Assembly: GCF_045862785.1 (NCBI RefSeq)
Contig: NZ_BQXO01000002.1
Location: 186,001 to 250,000 of the forward strand
Direction of reading: 5' to 3'
DNA length: 64,000 nt
Origin: Furfurilactobacillus curtus
Lineage (GTDB): Bacteria; Bacillota; Bacilli; Lactobacillales; Lactobacillaceae
Below the pieces are notes generated by a model. The model worked only from the letters and a program-made list of their open reading frames with translations, made no database searches and was not told the origin of the DNA. Of the stretch, positions 44,774-53,938 are shown piece after piece. The position numbers and the translations under genes are program-made. Each line of letters opens with the position of its first letter. Position 1 is the stretch's first letter.

Positions 44774-46894
44774 CTAGTTGTCCAAGTCACGAATTTTAAT
44801 CTGATCATCTACCAAATCAGCTTCGAGGTGTTTAGCATCCAAGTGATCCAAGTAGAAGTCAGTGACTTGGTCGCGAATTTGCTGTTCAATGACGCGCCGT
44901 AGCGGACGAGCGCCCATTGCTTCATCATAACCTTGGTCAATAAGCCAATTCTTAGCCGCTTCGGTAACTGTTAAGGTGATGTCTTTCTTAGCCAATGTTT
45001 GATTGACGTCATCGATCATTAGGTCGACGATTTGATGCAAGTCGGTTTTAGTTAAGTGGCTGAATTCCACGATTCCGTTAAAGCGGTTCAGGAATTCTGG
45101 GCGGAAGAACGGCGCTAATTTGTCCATCAAAGTCTCATCATGTTTCGCGTCATCGGTCAGGCTTTCACGACCAAAGCCCGCATTGGAAGTCGCGATAATG
45201 ATCGTGTTTTTGAAGTCCACCACGTTACCTTGACCATCAGTAAGCCGACCGTCGTCCATCACTTGTAACAATAAGGTTAGAACTTGTGGGTTAGCTTTCT
45301 CAATTTCATCGAGCAAAACAATCGAATATGGGTTTCGACGAACCTTTTCCGTCAGTGTGTTGGCGTTATCTTCATAACCGACATAACCAGCAGTCGTTCC
45401 GATCAACTTGGAAACAGCGGTCGTGTCCGTGTATTCACTCATGTCTAATCGGATGATCGCGTCTTTACTGCCAAACATATCTAATGCTAATTGTTTGGCC
45501 AGTTCAGTCTTCCCGACACCGGTTGGCCCAACGAACAGGAAGCTCCCAATTGGACGGTTGCCTTCGTCAAATCCCGCCCGGTTTCTCCGGATTGCCCGAG
45601 CAACCATGTCGACAGCTTCATCTTGACCAATGACCTTGCCTTTCAGCCGTTCATTAATTGTCTTTAACCGTTCAATGTCACTGGCGCCCATTTGTGACAC
45701 CGGAATGCCAGTTAAACGTTCGATGGAGGCCGCGACATCATTGACTGTTGCAACTGGCCGTTTGGCATCGCCATCCGCGTGTTGTAGTTGTTTGGTGAGG
45801 TCGTCTACCTTAGCCTTGGCCGTTGCGGCTTGTTCGAAATCTTCTTCTTCAGCAGCCTTTTGCTTGTCAGCTTCGGCTTGCTTCAATTCAGCTTCCAGAC
45901 TAACTTTGTCAGTGACGGGATGTTGCGCGGCTAAGTGGGCGGCGGTCATGTCCAATAAGTCGATAGCTTTATCTGGCAAAGAACGTTGTGGAATATATTG
46001 AATTGAATAATCCACAGCGGCCTTTAAGACATCATCAGGAAGATCAACATGGTGGTGCTTTTGATAGAGGTCGCGGATCCCCTTTAAGATGGCGACAGTG
46101 TCGGCGGCACTTGGTGCGTTCACTGTCACATCGTTGAATCGTCGTGCTAAGGCCGCGTTTTTCATGATGGTGTTGCGATATTCGTCTTGAGTCGTGGCAC
46201 CGATCACGGTCAATTCGCCGCGACTTAATGCTGGTTTAATGATGTCAGCTAAACCTTTGCCACCATCCTCACCGCCAGTTGAGCCAGTCCCCAAAATCTG
46301 ATGGATTTCATCAAAGAAGAGAATCACGTTACCAGCGGATTTAACTTCCTTAATCAAGTTTTGAATGTTTTCTTCAAAGGAACCACGATATTGCGTCCCG
46401 GCTTCCAGGGAAGACAGATCAATTGACCATATTTCTTTGTCCTTGATGGCCGCCGGTACGTCGCCACTGATAATCGCTTGGGCTAATCCTTCAACGACGG
46501 CGGTTTTACCAACACCAGCGTCACCAACAAGGATCGGATTATTTTTAGTTCGCCGGCTGAGGATTTCAGCGGTCTCTTGAATTTCTTTATTTCTGCCGAT
46601 GACTGGATCAAGCAGACCATCTTTGGCGGCTTGAGTTAGATTGCGACCAAGCTTTTCTAGAATGCCGGCTTGCTTTTGAGCCTGGGCCGGGCGTTTTGAA
46701 GTGGCCGTCGCTTGGCTACTAGTCGGTAGTTTACCCGTTTGCCGATACTGGGCAAATTCTTCGGGAGTCATTTCACGACCGTTGACTAAATAGCGAGCTT
46801 CAGAGTTGAGCCCGTTCATGCGACCCATGAGTTGGTTAAAAATGTCGTCCATGTTGTTACCAAATGGATCGTTGGAAAAGTTTTGTTGTGCCAT
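44774..46894 (-). CDS. clpL: ATP-dependent Clp protein ATPase ClpL
   Basis: 706-residue HSP100 disaggregase/chaperone. A short Asn/Gly/Phe-rich N-terminus (ending about residue 50) replaces the usual Clp N domain. Two AAA+ modules follow, with Walker A GDAGVGKT and GPTGVGKTEL and a middle coiled-coil rich in Glu, Ala and Lys. The short N-terminus and size fit ClpL rather than ClpC or ClpE. GAGGAGG sets the start at 46894, 12 codons inside the longest frame. A small HTH gene lies directly upstream. Linked to heat and acid survival in lactobacilli. Confidence 0.93.
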   Translation of the reverse strand: MAQQNFSNDPFGNNMDDIFNQLMGRMNGLNSEARYLVNGREMTPEEFAQYRQTGKLPTSSQATATSKRPAQAQKQAGILEKLGRNLTQAAKDGLLDPVIGRNKEIQETAEILSRRTKNNPILVGDAGVGKTAVVEGLAQAIISGDVPAAIKDKEIWSIDLSSLEAGTQYRGSFEENIQNLIKEVKSAGNVILFFDEIHQILGTGSTGGEDGGKGLADIIKPALSRGELTVIGATTQDEYRNTIMKNAALARRFNDVTVNAPSAADTVAILKGIRDLYQKHHHVDLPDDVLKAAVDYSIQYIPQRSLPDKAIDLLDMTAAHLAAQHPVTDKVSLEAELKQAEADKQKAAEEEDFEQAATAKAKVDDLTKQLQHADGDAKRPVATVNDVAASIERLTGIPVSQMGASDIERLKTINERLKGKVIGQDEAVDMVARAIRRNRAGFDEGNRPIGSFLFVGPTGVGKTELAKQLALDMFGSKDAIIRLDMSEYTDTTAVSKLIGTTAGYVGYEDNANTLTEKVRRNPYSIVLLDEIEKANPQVLTLLLQVMDDGRLTDGQGNVVDFKNTIIIATSNAGFGRESLTDDAKHDETLMDKLAPFFRPEFLNRFNGIVEFSHLTKTDLHQIVDLMIDDVNQTLAKKDITLTVTEAAKNWLIDQGYDEAMGARPLRRVIEQQIRDQVTDFYLDHLDAKHLEADLVDDQIKIRDLDN

Positions 46895-46966
46895 ATTAAG
46901 TACCTCCTCTGTACTAAACATCCTGTTCAAAGGTTAATTTAAAGGTTATCTGGCCAAAAATAAAAT

Positions 46967-47191
46967 TTACTGCATGTAGCGATTTTCTAACTCACGCAAT
47001 ATTTCCCACATCTGGACGTGTTGCGCTTGGGCAAGTGCGTCTAAATCACGAATGTTAAGGGGTGTTGCGTCAGTCTGTCTTTTATTAAATGATTTGTGCA
47101 GGGTGGTATAGCCATAGCCGCTACGTTTAGCAACTTCATAAATGGTCAGATGATGTTCTGATAAATACGTCTTGATGTCAATTTGCATCAT
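46967..47191 (-). CDS. Small helix-turn-helix regulator
   Basis: 74-residue DNA-binding protein, a single XRE/Cro-like HTH (LTIYEVAKRSGYGYTTLHKSFNKRQ), 72 bases upstream of clpL in the same direction. Its own promoter region carries direct repeats, so autoregulation is plausible, as is control of clpL. The start is ATG 47191 or the adjacent ATG 47188, after GGGAGGG. Confidence 0.8.
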   Translation of the reverse strand: MMQIDIKTYLSEHHLTIYEVAKRSGYGYTTLHKSFNKRQTDATPLNIRDLDALAQAQHVQMWEILRELENRYMQ

Positions 47192-47220
47192 GAGTTCAAT
47201 AACCCTCCCTTCATGTAATT

Positions 47221-47276
47221 ACTATAGCACATATGTGGATGTTCCACAAGAGTAAATGTACCACAAATGTGAAATA
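47221..47276 (-). promoter_or_regulatory. Promoter with direct repeats upstream of HTH-clpL
   Basis: On the minus strand, TTGTGG (47244-47249) and TATAGT (47221-47226) with a 17-base spacer. TTGTGGAACAT overlaps the -35 and a second TTGTGGTACAT lies just upstream. CACATATGTG (47228-47237) is a palindrome within the spacer. No CIRCE element or CtsR box was recognised. Confidence 0.55.
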
Positions 47277-47308
47277 GTTTTTAATTGATTGGTGGTGAAG
47301 CGTTCGAC

Positions 47309-47353
47309 ACAAAACCCGTGGAGTTTCCAAACTGAGGATTCCACGGGTTTTGT
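47309..47353 (-). terminator. Terminator for the TMEM175-like gene
   Basis: A perfect 14-bp stem (ACAAAACCCGTGGA with its complement) after the stop at 47365. Confidence 0.8.
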
Positions 47354-47364
47354 ATCGCAATCGC

Positions 47365-48426
47365 TTAATTGTGATGATTAGACTGGTTTGACCGATTTGG
47401 CCGTTGATGCATTTGTTGCCGCTGTTGTTTAAACCAAGCGGCCCACTGTTCCTTTTGTTCACGCGTGAGTCCTTGATGGGCGTTTAATCGACTGGTCACA
47501 TTTTCACGCACGTCAGGGTTCGAATCTAACCATTGCTGCCAATAATTTTGATGGCGATTTTGTTGATGAGGATTAGGTTGGTTGGGCACGTGAGGATTCG
47601 GTGAAGTTGAACGAGGTGTGCGCGGACCGTTTTCAGATGTTGAGGTAGCTGGTTGCCTAGTGGCTGGTGTTGATGCTACTGATTCGTCAATTACTTCTGG
47701 GGATGAATCAGTTGGCGTATCAGCGGCTAGATTTTCTTGCGCCAAAGCGGCAATTTTTTGTTGCTGCTGACGGAAAGCCTTACGACCAGCGGCGTCAAAG
47801 GTTAGAAAATCGGCGCGTTGTTCAGGCGTGAGTTGTTCTACGTCATACATTTCCTGACGATCACCACTATTAATCAAGAAGTCAAAAATTGGGAAGCCTA
47901 GATAGAAGATGACCGCCCAGGTGGGTCTGATCAACGCTAAAATAATGACCCCAATGTTGATGGCGAACAAACCTTGATTATGTGTACCATAAATTTTAAT
48001 ATACACATTTTGCATATCTGTTTTATTGACATATTTGAGGTGAATGATGGTTTTGGCAAGCCCGCGAAAAAGGAAATAGATCGCAACTGATAATAGACCG
48101 TAGATGATGACGTTAACTTGCGTCGTGTTGTTAGCCATTAGACTCGTGGCAATTGGCATTAATGACAGGCCTGAGAGAAAGATAAAATCGAAAATAATGA
48201 TGCGATAGTTAATCGTGTCGATTTCATTGAAGACGGTTGCGTGTTGATACCACATGTTGGCGACGTAAAAGAAACTGATGAGATAAATACCAATTTCTTT
48301 AGCCAAATTGAGGTAGGCGTTTAGATCGTTGCTGATAAACGTATGTAAGTTCAGAACCATGATCGTAATAATGATCGCGATAATGGCGTCGCTAAAGGCA
48401 TCTAATCGATTTTTTAATTTTTTCAT
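47365..48426 (-). CDS. TMEM175-like (DUF1211) protein with long polar tail
   Basis: 353 residues. The first about 200 form six helices beginning with the family motif DAFSDAIIAIIITIMVLNL (FSD intact), so a potassium-channel-like pore is expected. The rest (about 205-353) is hydrophilic, rich in Gln, Asn, Pro, Ser and His, with two similar segments (LTPEQRADFL and LTREQKEQWAAWF). The tail is not part of the common domain and may be cytoplasmic and regulatory. The start at 48426 follows TTGGAGT. Shorter relative at 6537. Confidence 0.8.
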   Translation of the reverse strand: MKKLKNRLDAFSDAIIAIIITIMVLNLHTFISNDLNAYLNLAKEIGIYLISFFYVANMWYQHATVFNEIDTINYRIIIFDFIFLSGLSLMPIATSLMANNTTQVNVIIYGLLSVAIYFLFRGLAKTIIHLKYVNKTDMQNVYIKIYGTHNQGLFAINIGVIILALIRPTWAVIFYLGFPIFDFLINSGDRQEMYDVEQLTPEQRADFLTFDAAGRKAFRQQQQKIAALAQENLAADTPTDSSPEVIDESVASTPATRQPATSTSENGPRTPRSTSPNPHVPNQPNPHQQNRHQNYWQQWLDSNPDVRENVTSRLNAHQGLTREQKEQWAAWFKQQRQQMHQRPNRSNQSNHHN

Positions 48427-48569
48427 GATTACTCCAAACAATGCTTTATAATGGCTTTCATTTTACTGGTGGTTGGCTGATTTGGCTAGTTGCCGACACA
48501 AATAATTGCGCTTTGATGAGTAAATCCTTATGGTAAGTGTGTTCATAAATAATCGGAGGTGCACAGATC

Positions 48570-49964
48570 ATGGCAGTGTTTAATGCATATTCACATGAAG
48601 AGATGATCGCAACGTTAAAACAGGCCGCACCGCATGCTGACATTTACACGGATGCCGACACGTTAGCGCAGCATAAAAATGATCCAAATGGCATTGGCGA
48701 TGCCGATGGCGACTTATTGGCCTACATTGAGGTTAGCGATGTTGATGATATTAAAGGCGTTTTGGCGACGGCCAGAAAGTATCATCTGCCCGTTATTCCG
48801 CAAACGACGGCGACGAGTACTGTTTCCGGTTCGGATGCTGAAACCAACGCTCTTATGTTATCAACAGTCAAGATGAATCGAATTTTGGACATTAGTCGTG
48901 AAGATCAAGTAGCCGTGGTGCAACCTGGCGTTATCAACCAGACTTTGAATGAAGCGGCCAATAAAATTGGGATGTTTTATGCCCCCGATCCTGGATCGCG
49001 ACCTATTTCAGGCATTGGTGGAAATGCCTCAACCAACGCTGGCGGTATGAGCACCGTGAAGTATGGCGCCACGCGTGATGCCGTGTTGGGGCTCAAAGTT
49101 GTTTTGGCTGACGGTCGCGAGTTAAAACTTGGCGGTCGTACGTTTAAACAAGCTTTTGGTTATGACTTAACGCATCTGTTTGTCGGTTCAGAAGGGACAC
49201 TCGGAATTATTACGGAAATTACCGTCAAGCTGTTACCAATTCCGTTAGGCAAAGCAGTGATGGGATTAGCATTTTTTGACAATATGACTGCATTATCAAA
49301 AGCGGTCACTGAAGTACGAGCTTCAGGTGTTTATCCTGCCATGTTAGAAGCATTAGATGCTAAAACGGTGGCAGCACTTGACGTCTACGAAGGCACACAT
49401 TACGCTGAAAATAATGGCGCAATGTTGATTCTACGGTTGGATGTCGGCGGTGATGAGGCGTTGGCAGCAACGGAAAAGATTCTCGATCAGTATGGCGCAA
49501 ATCACTTACATGTCACCACTGATGATACAGAGATGGCCAGCATTGAAAAGTTACGTCAAGACATGTTGCCCGCCGTTTTTGCCGGCAATAACCATGTGAT
49601 GGAGGACATGGCAGTCCCAATGTCACAGCTGGCACCAATGATGGACTATATTACTGAAGTGGCTGATCAATTGCACGTCAACGTGTTCACGGCTGGGCAT
49701 GCTGGCGATGGTAATGTTCATCCCACGCTAACGTGGCCCAAGGACCAGACTGCAGTACCCGACAACGTGATCCAAGCTTTACAGTTGATGTTTAGAAAGG
49801 CCTTGGCGTTAGGCGGCACGATTTCTGGCGAACATGCGGTAGGAATGTTGAAAAATCAATGGGTTAACGAAGAACTAGGCGATAACGTCGACTATGTGCA
49901 ACATCAAATCAAATCGTTATTGGATCCGATGGGGATTTTGAACCCGAAACGCAAAATCAACTAG
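48570..49964 (+). CDS. FAD-linked oxidase (GlcD/D-lactate dehydrogenase type)
   Basis: 464-residue flavoprotein of the PCMH/VAO family. N-terminal FAD-binding domain with VVQPGVINQTL, the PDPGSRPISGIGGNASTNAGGM diphosphate loop and GSEGTLGIITE; C-terminal FAD-oxidase domain with the HAGDGNVHP motif that holds the substrate acid. It oxidises a 2-hydroxyacid such as D-lactate or glycolate. No GlcE/F or LldE partner is adjacent, so the electron acceptor is not clear. CGGAGGTG precedes the ATG. Monocistronic. Confidence 0.9.
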   Translation: MAVFNAYSHEEMIATLKQAAPHADIYTDADTLAQHKNDPNGIGDADGDLLAYIEVSDVDDIKGVLATARKYHLPVIPQTTATSTVSGSDAETNALMLSTVKMNRILDISREDQVAVVQPGVINQTLNEAANKIGMFYAPDPGSRPISGIGGNASTNAGGMSTVKYGATRDAVLGLKVVLADGRELKLGGRTFKQAFGYDLTHLFVGSEGTLGIITEITVKLLPIPLGKAVMGLAFFDNMTALSKAVTEVRASGVYPAMLEALDAKTVAALDVYEGTHYAENNGAMLILRLDVGGDEALAATEKILDQYGANHLHVTTDDTEMASIEKLRQDMLPAVFAGNNHVMEDMAVPMSQLAPMMDYITEVADQLHVNVFTAGHAGDGNVHPTLTWPKDQTAVPDNVIQALQLMFRKALALGGTISGEHAVGMLKNQWVNEELGDNVDYVQHQIKSLLDPMGILNPKRKIN

Positions 49965-50008
49965 TTGGTTGCACTTTGATAACCATTTTCTAATAGCTTA
50001 AATGACAT

Positions 50009-50056
50009 AAAACGACCCAATTCTCCACGGATTTTCGTGAAAATTAGGTCGTTTTT
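50009..50056. terminator. Bidirectional terminator
   Basis: AAAACGACC pairs with GGTCGTTTTT, with an inner stem, between the oxidase and nuclease genes. Confidence 0.8.
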
Positions 50057-50084
50057 GTTTGTGAATTATGAAGGTAAGCTGACT

Positions 50085-50999
50085 TTAATTCTGCGTCCAG
50101 CTGCCTGTTGCATAGTTAATTGTGGCACCATTTTGGTTGTTAAACACGTATACGTTGATGTTTAGTGCCGCTCCATTATCGGAGGCACTGACCGCTTGGA
50201 CGTGCGTTCCACGTGGAACAATTTCGTTACCTTGATACAGTGGGGTAACCACATAGTAGACGGGAATATTGGGGCGTGAACGGACAAAGTTTCGTATCGC
50301 GGTTTCTGCGTAAGCCATTCCCCCGGCGGTATGCGTGCCTCGTCCGTTAGTCCCAACATTTTGCGCTCGCGTTCCGGTTGTGAGGTTAGGCCGTTGCATG
50401 ATGGTATTGGCCGACGAGTCTGGGCCACCGAGATTACCGACTAACGACCAAGCAATCGTATGTGAGCGATTATAGAAATAGCCGCGGTAACCGACGAGTT
50501 GTGCAATGCGGTTATTGCCTCGGTAGCCAGTTGGATCAGCACTTTCAGCAAATGGTGGCCGTTTCATTCGTGAAGTTGATTCCACGGAATCATAGGTTAC
50601 CAATGCTTGCCCAGTACCACTACGCCCTAACGCATCTAGGGGATCGATACTGACCCACGCGCGCTCATGATTATGGGTTAAGGCGTCGTGAATTTGTAAA
50701 TGGGTTAACGTGGATTTGCCTAAATTGGCATAGTTTTCAGGGTACTTGGTCGGATCAAATTGTAACGCGAGTAATTGGGTATCTGTCGCATCGTGAGCAA
50801 CCTTGGCGCCGTGAGGTTGTGGTGCTGAGGAAGTGCCCGCTAATTGGCTAGCAGATTTCGCCAAATGACGCGTTGCTTGACGAACGGAACTAGTCACTGG
50901 CGATGAGTCAGTAGTTTTAGAGTGATTAGCAAAGTAGCCACCGCCAACAACGATGAGCAAAGCAGTGAGCAATGTCAGTAGTGGATGTTTTTTTGTCAT
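50085..50999 (-). CDS. Membrane-anchored DNA/RNA non-specific endonuclease
   Basis: 304 residues. An N-terminal hydrophobic segment (6-24) acts as signal anchor, followed by a Ser/Thr-rich linker and a beta-beta-alpha metal nuclease domain from about 115. The catalytic motif NRSH at 177-180 corresponds to DRGH of the family, with the metal-binding Asn in TRAQNVGTN (214). It resembles streptococcal EndA, which cuts incoming DNA at the surface; nutrient scavenging is an alternative. Single gene. Confidence 0.9.
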   Translation of the reverse strand: MTKKHPLLTLLTALLIVVGGGYFANHSKTTDSSPVTSSVRQATRHLAKSASQLAGTSSAPQPHGAKVAHDATDTQLLALQFDPTKYPENYANLGKSTLTHLQIHDALTHNHERAWVSIDPLDALGRSGTGQALVTYDSVESTSRMKRPPFAESADPTGYRGNNRIAQLVGYRGYFYNRSHTIAWSLVGNLGGPDSSANTIMQRPNLTTGTRAQNVGTNGRGTHTAGGMAYAETAIRNFVRSRPNIPVYYVVTPLYQGNEIVPRGTHVQAVSASDNGAALNINVYVFNNQNGATINYATGSWTQN

Positions 51000-51275
51000 G
51001 GAATATGTGCCCCGTTTTTTTGAATGTCAGTCGATAGATTTAGTTTACCTGATGATCGATACTTTTTGGTGTTTAAAATGTATTTTGACAATTTGCTGGA
51101 TTTTTATAATAAAGATTGTCGTCGATCGGCCATATCTGAACTAACTGGATAGTTTTTATGAGAAAAATTCAGATGTTTTTAAGCAAACTTGAGTAGAGGC
51201 AACTGTTCGGTGGTGGTGTAATACAGGCATAGCTTATGAATAATGCAGTGAAATTTTATGAAAGAAGTGATGAGT

Positions 51276-52127
51276 ATGGATCGACAGTTTGCGTACAGTA
51301 AAGTCCCATTGATTACTGGCGGGTTCTGGCTAGCTAAATTGATTTCAACTGGGTTAGGAGAATCTGTTTCTGATTTTTCTGTTGGCATTTTTGGGCAAAA
51401 GAATCAAGTTGCTGGAGCTATTTTTACCGTCGTCTGGTCACTGGGTTTGTTTAGCTTCTTTCTGATTCGACAGCTACGCAATGATCGTTATCAGCCCATT
51501 AATTATTGGTTGTCCGTTGCCTTACTGGCAGTCTTTGGTACCTTTTCTGCTGATGGCTTTAAAGCAGTCACTGGGCTACATTATTTTGAAACCACGATGA
51601 TTTTTTTCGTGTTGATGTTGGCTAGTTTTGCCGTCTGGTATTCACAAAGCCATGATTTATCAATTCATCACATTACCAGTCGTTTAAATGAAGTTTTTTA
51701 TTGGTTGACCGTTGCGTTCTCCTTTATGTTAGGAACTGCAGCCGGTGATTGGATGGCCAGCTCTCGATCTGGAGCCTACAATATCGACACGAGTAGTTTA
51801 GGGTTAGGTTTTTTAAACACAGGGCTCTTATTAGGCGCCATTTTTTTGGTACTTGTCGCCTTTCGTCGCTTTGGCAAACCAACTCAAAATGGACTACCAG
51901 AAATCATTTCCTTTTGGGCCGCCTATGCGCTGACACGGCCGATTGGGGCAAGTTTTGCAGATTACTTTGGTTATGATTTTCACGGTGGTGTGCTCGGTAA
52001 TCGTGGTATGTCACTGATCTGGTTCGTTGCCTTTGTGATCGTTTTAACGGTCATCGTCAAAAAATCCGGCTCTACGTCGGTTCAACTTGAACAGCCAGTC
52101 GAGGAAACAATGGCTCATCAAAAATAA
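51276..52127 (+). CDS. Multi-pass membrane protein, DUF347-like
   Basis: 283 residues, eight or so helices. Four repeated small-residue/acidic motifs occur (LGESVSDF, FSADGFK, TAAGDWMA, GASFADYFG), matching the repeat of DUF347/COG4705 proteins. A tail with acidic residues ends the protein. Function is not established for the family; an ion or metal transport role is sometimes suggested. Start at ATG 51276 with a weak AGAAGTG site; two in-frame ATGs lie shortly upstream. Confidence 0.72.
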   Translation: MDRQFAYSKVPLITGGFWLAKLISTGLGESVSDFSVGIFGQKNQVAGAIFTVVWSLGLFSFFLIRQLRNDRYQPINYWLSVALLAVFGTFSADGFKAVTGLHYFETTMIFFVLMLASFAVWYSQSHDLSIHHITSRLNEVFYWLTVAFSFMLGTAAGDWMASSRSGAYNIDTSSLGLGFLNTGLLLGAIFLVLVAFRRFGKPTQNGLPEIISFWAAYALTRPIGASFADYFGYDFHGGVLGNRGMSLIWFVAFVIVLTVIVKKSGSTSVQLEQPVEETMAHQK

Positions 52128-52137
52128 GGTTTAGCTC

Positions 52138-52172
52138 AAAATCGTCGACGGGTCAGATCGTTGGCGATTTTT
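52138..52172 (+). terminator. Probable terminator
   Basis: AAAATCG pairs with CGATTTTT after the DUF347-like gene. Confidence 0.55.
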
Positions 52173-52217
52173 AAAATGATGAAGGCATCCGCAACTAGAT
52201 GAAAATAGGTGAGAAGC

Positions 52218-53903
52218 ATGCAGACAAAATCTCGTTGGCAGACGACACTATTGATCAATCTCGGATTTTTGGTGATTAGTCTAGTAATGTTTATGGCACT
52301 GGTTCATGGTTCGCAAGTCTTTGCGACAGGTGATTACCACTTTCATCAAAATCGGATTGAAAGTCTTTATGAGGCTATGCGGCATGGCAACTTTCTGCCA
52401 CGGGTGGATGCCTTTTTTGCCGGTGGCTACGGTTATGCTGCTAGTTTATTCTATCCAACTTTATTCATTTATTTGCCGGCTAGCATGCGATTGATCGGTT
52501 TTAGTTCGGCGCAAGTTTATTTTGGCATGCTCATTGGTGTTTTGTTTGCGACAATGTCGGTTACTGAATGGGCCGGTCGCCAATTGAATTTATCTCGTCA
52601 ACGCAGTGTTATCTTTGCCTTGTTGTATGGGCTAAGTACTTATCATTTGCAAGATTTATTCAGTCGTCAAGATTTAGGTGAAGCCGTGGCAATGGTCTTC
52701 TTTCCACTGGTGCTAGCTAGTTTGATCAAGCTTCGCCGAGGTGATCATCGGGCTTGGTTGTTGTTAGCGATTGGAATGGCAGCGATTGGTTACGCACATA
52801 TGCTTTCGTTAGAAATGATGACGCTTTTTTGTGGGTTGTACGTCCTCAGTCATGGTCGGCAACTTTGGCGGCAGCATCGAGTTCGGCAGTTCTTTTGGGC
52901 AGCTAATCTTGCAGGTTTGCTGTTAGCCGCATACTTAATTCCTGTTGGTGAGCAACTACTATCCCAGACTTTTCAAGTCACTTCAACACCGTTAGTTTAT
53001 ATTTCACATGAAGCGGTTCCATTAAGTTCATTAATTGAAAATTCGCTTTCTAACCAAGTGTTTCACGCATCGACAGTTAATGTCGGCCCCATAATCTTAT
53101 TAGGGAGCTTATTGACGTTAGTAATGGCCTTCCGCCAGGATAAGAATCGTGATTTAGCATTGATGGCAATGGCTCTTTTGTTCATGACGACAACGTTGTT
53201 TCCGTGGACGTTAGTTGACCACACATTTTTTAACACTTTGCAATTTCCATGGCGCTTATTCTCACTGATTAGTCTCCTTGTCGCCTTCGATTTAGCTGAT
53301 TTAAACGTGGTTCACGTGCGCTATTATACGCGTGGACTCGTAATTTTGACGGGGCTAGTTACAATTTTACTAGGGTTACGCCTTAGCCAAAATACTGTAG
53401 CGGCCAGTCCTAAACGAGTTGAATCCGCGACTGCCTTTAATCGAATCGATTCTTACTACATCGGGTCGGGACATGAATATTTGCCCAAAGGACTTTCTTA
53501 CAGCGATATATTAGATCATAAAAAGCGCGTTTTGATTTACGATCAGGAAGATGTCACCATCACGGCGGCCAAAACATCGGCTGGACATGTTGTTTTCCGA
53601 TATCAAGTGCATAATCAACGACAACGAGCAACGATAACGTTGCCGCTAGTGTATTATAAGGGTATGCAAGCGATTAACCAATTTGATCATCAATTGGTTA
53701 CAACGACGGAAAATCAACGTGGATTAACTAAGGTGAACGTTTCTGGCTCTGGTGTACTTAAAGTTGGCTATGCAGGCACGAATTGGCAACAGGTTAGCGG
53801 CTTGATTTCGCTGGTGACGAGTCTTTTCATCGGGCTAGAGTATTGTTGGCATCGTTGGCATCGACGATTTCGAACTCAAGGACAACTAGTGTGGTCAAGC
53901 TAA
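52218..53903 (+). CDS. YfhO/PTPS-related multi-pass membrane protein
   Basis: 561 residues with about 11-12 helices through residue 400 and a C-terminal soluble domain (about 410-530) before a last helix. GDYHFHQNRI after helix 1 and GGYGYAASLFYP resemble the extracytoplasmic acidic loop of C-type glycosyltransferases and the 6-pyruvoyl-tetrahydropterin-synthase-related membrane family. Likely flips or attaches a sugar at the cell surface, but this is inference. Start at ATG 52218 with GGTGAG. Only 35 bases separate it from the response-regulator gene. Confidence 0.75.
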   Translation: MQTKSRWQTTLLINLGFLVISLVMFMALVHGSQVFATGDYHFHQNRIESLYEAMRHGNFLPRVDAFFAGGYGYAASLFYPTLFIYLPASMRLIGFSSAQVYFGMLIGVLFATMSVTEWAGRQLNLSRQRSVIFALLYGLSTYHLQDLFSRQDLGEAVAMVFFPLVLASLIKLRRGDHRAWLLLAIGMAAIGYAHMLSLEMMTLFCGLYVLSHGRQLWRQHRVRQFFWAANLAGLLLAAYLIPVGEQLLSQTFQVTSTPLVYISHEAVPLSSLIENSLSNQVFHASTVNVGPIILLGSLLTLVMAFRQDKNRDLALMAMALLFMTTTLFPWTLVDHTFFNTLQFPWRLFSLISLLVAFDLADLNVVHVRYYTRGLVILTGLVTILLGLRLSQNTVAASPKRVESATAFNRIDSYYIGSGHEYLPKGLSYSDILDHKKRVLIYDQEDVTITAAKTSAGHVVFRYQVHNQRQRATITLPLVYYKGMQAINQFDHQLVTTTENQRGLTKVNVSGSGVLKVGYAGTNWQQVSGLISLVTSLFIGLEYCWHRWHRRFRTQGQLVWSS

Positions 53904-53938
53904 TTCACCAACAGCATTACTTAGTGGAAGGATAAACG

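Noticed and set aside
46895..46966. Possible CtsR box upstream of clpL
   Set aside because: The AAAGGTTA direct repeats are spaced 12 bases and lack the GTCAAA heptads that define CtsR sites.
50205..50220. CGTTCCACGTGGAACA, a second parS-like palindrome
   Set aside because: It differs from the consensus at two positions and lies inside the nuclease coding sequence; it may bind ParB weakly but is not strong enough to call.
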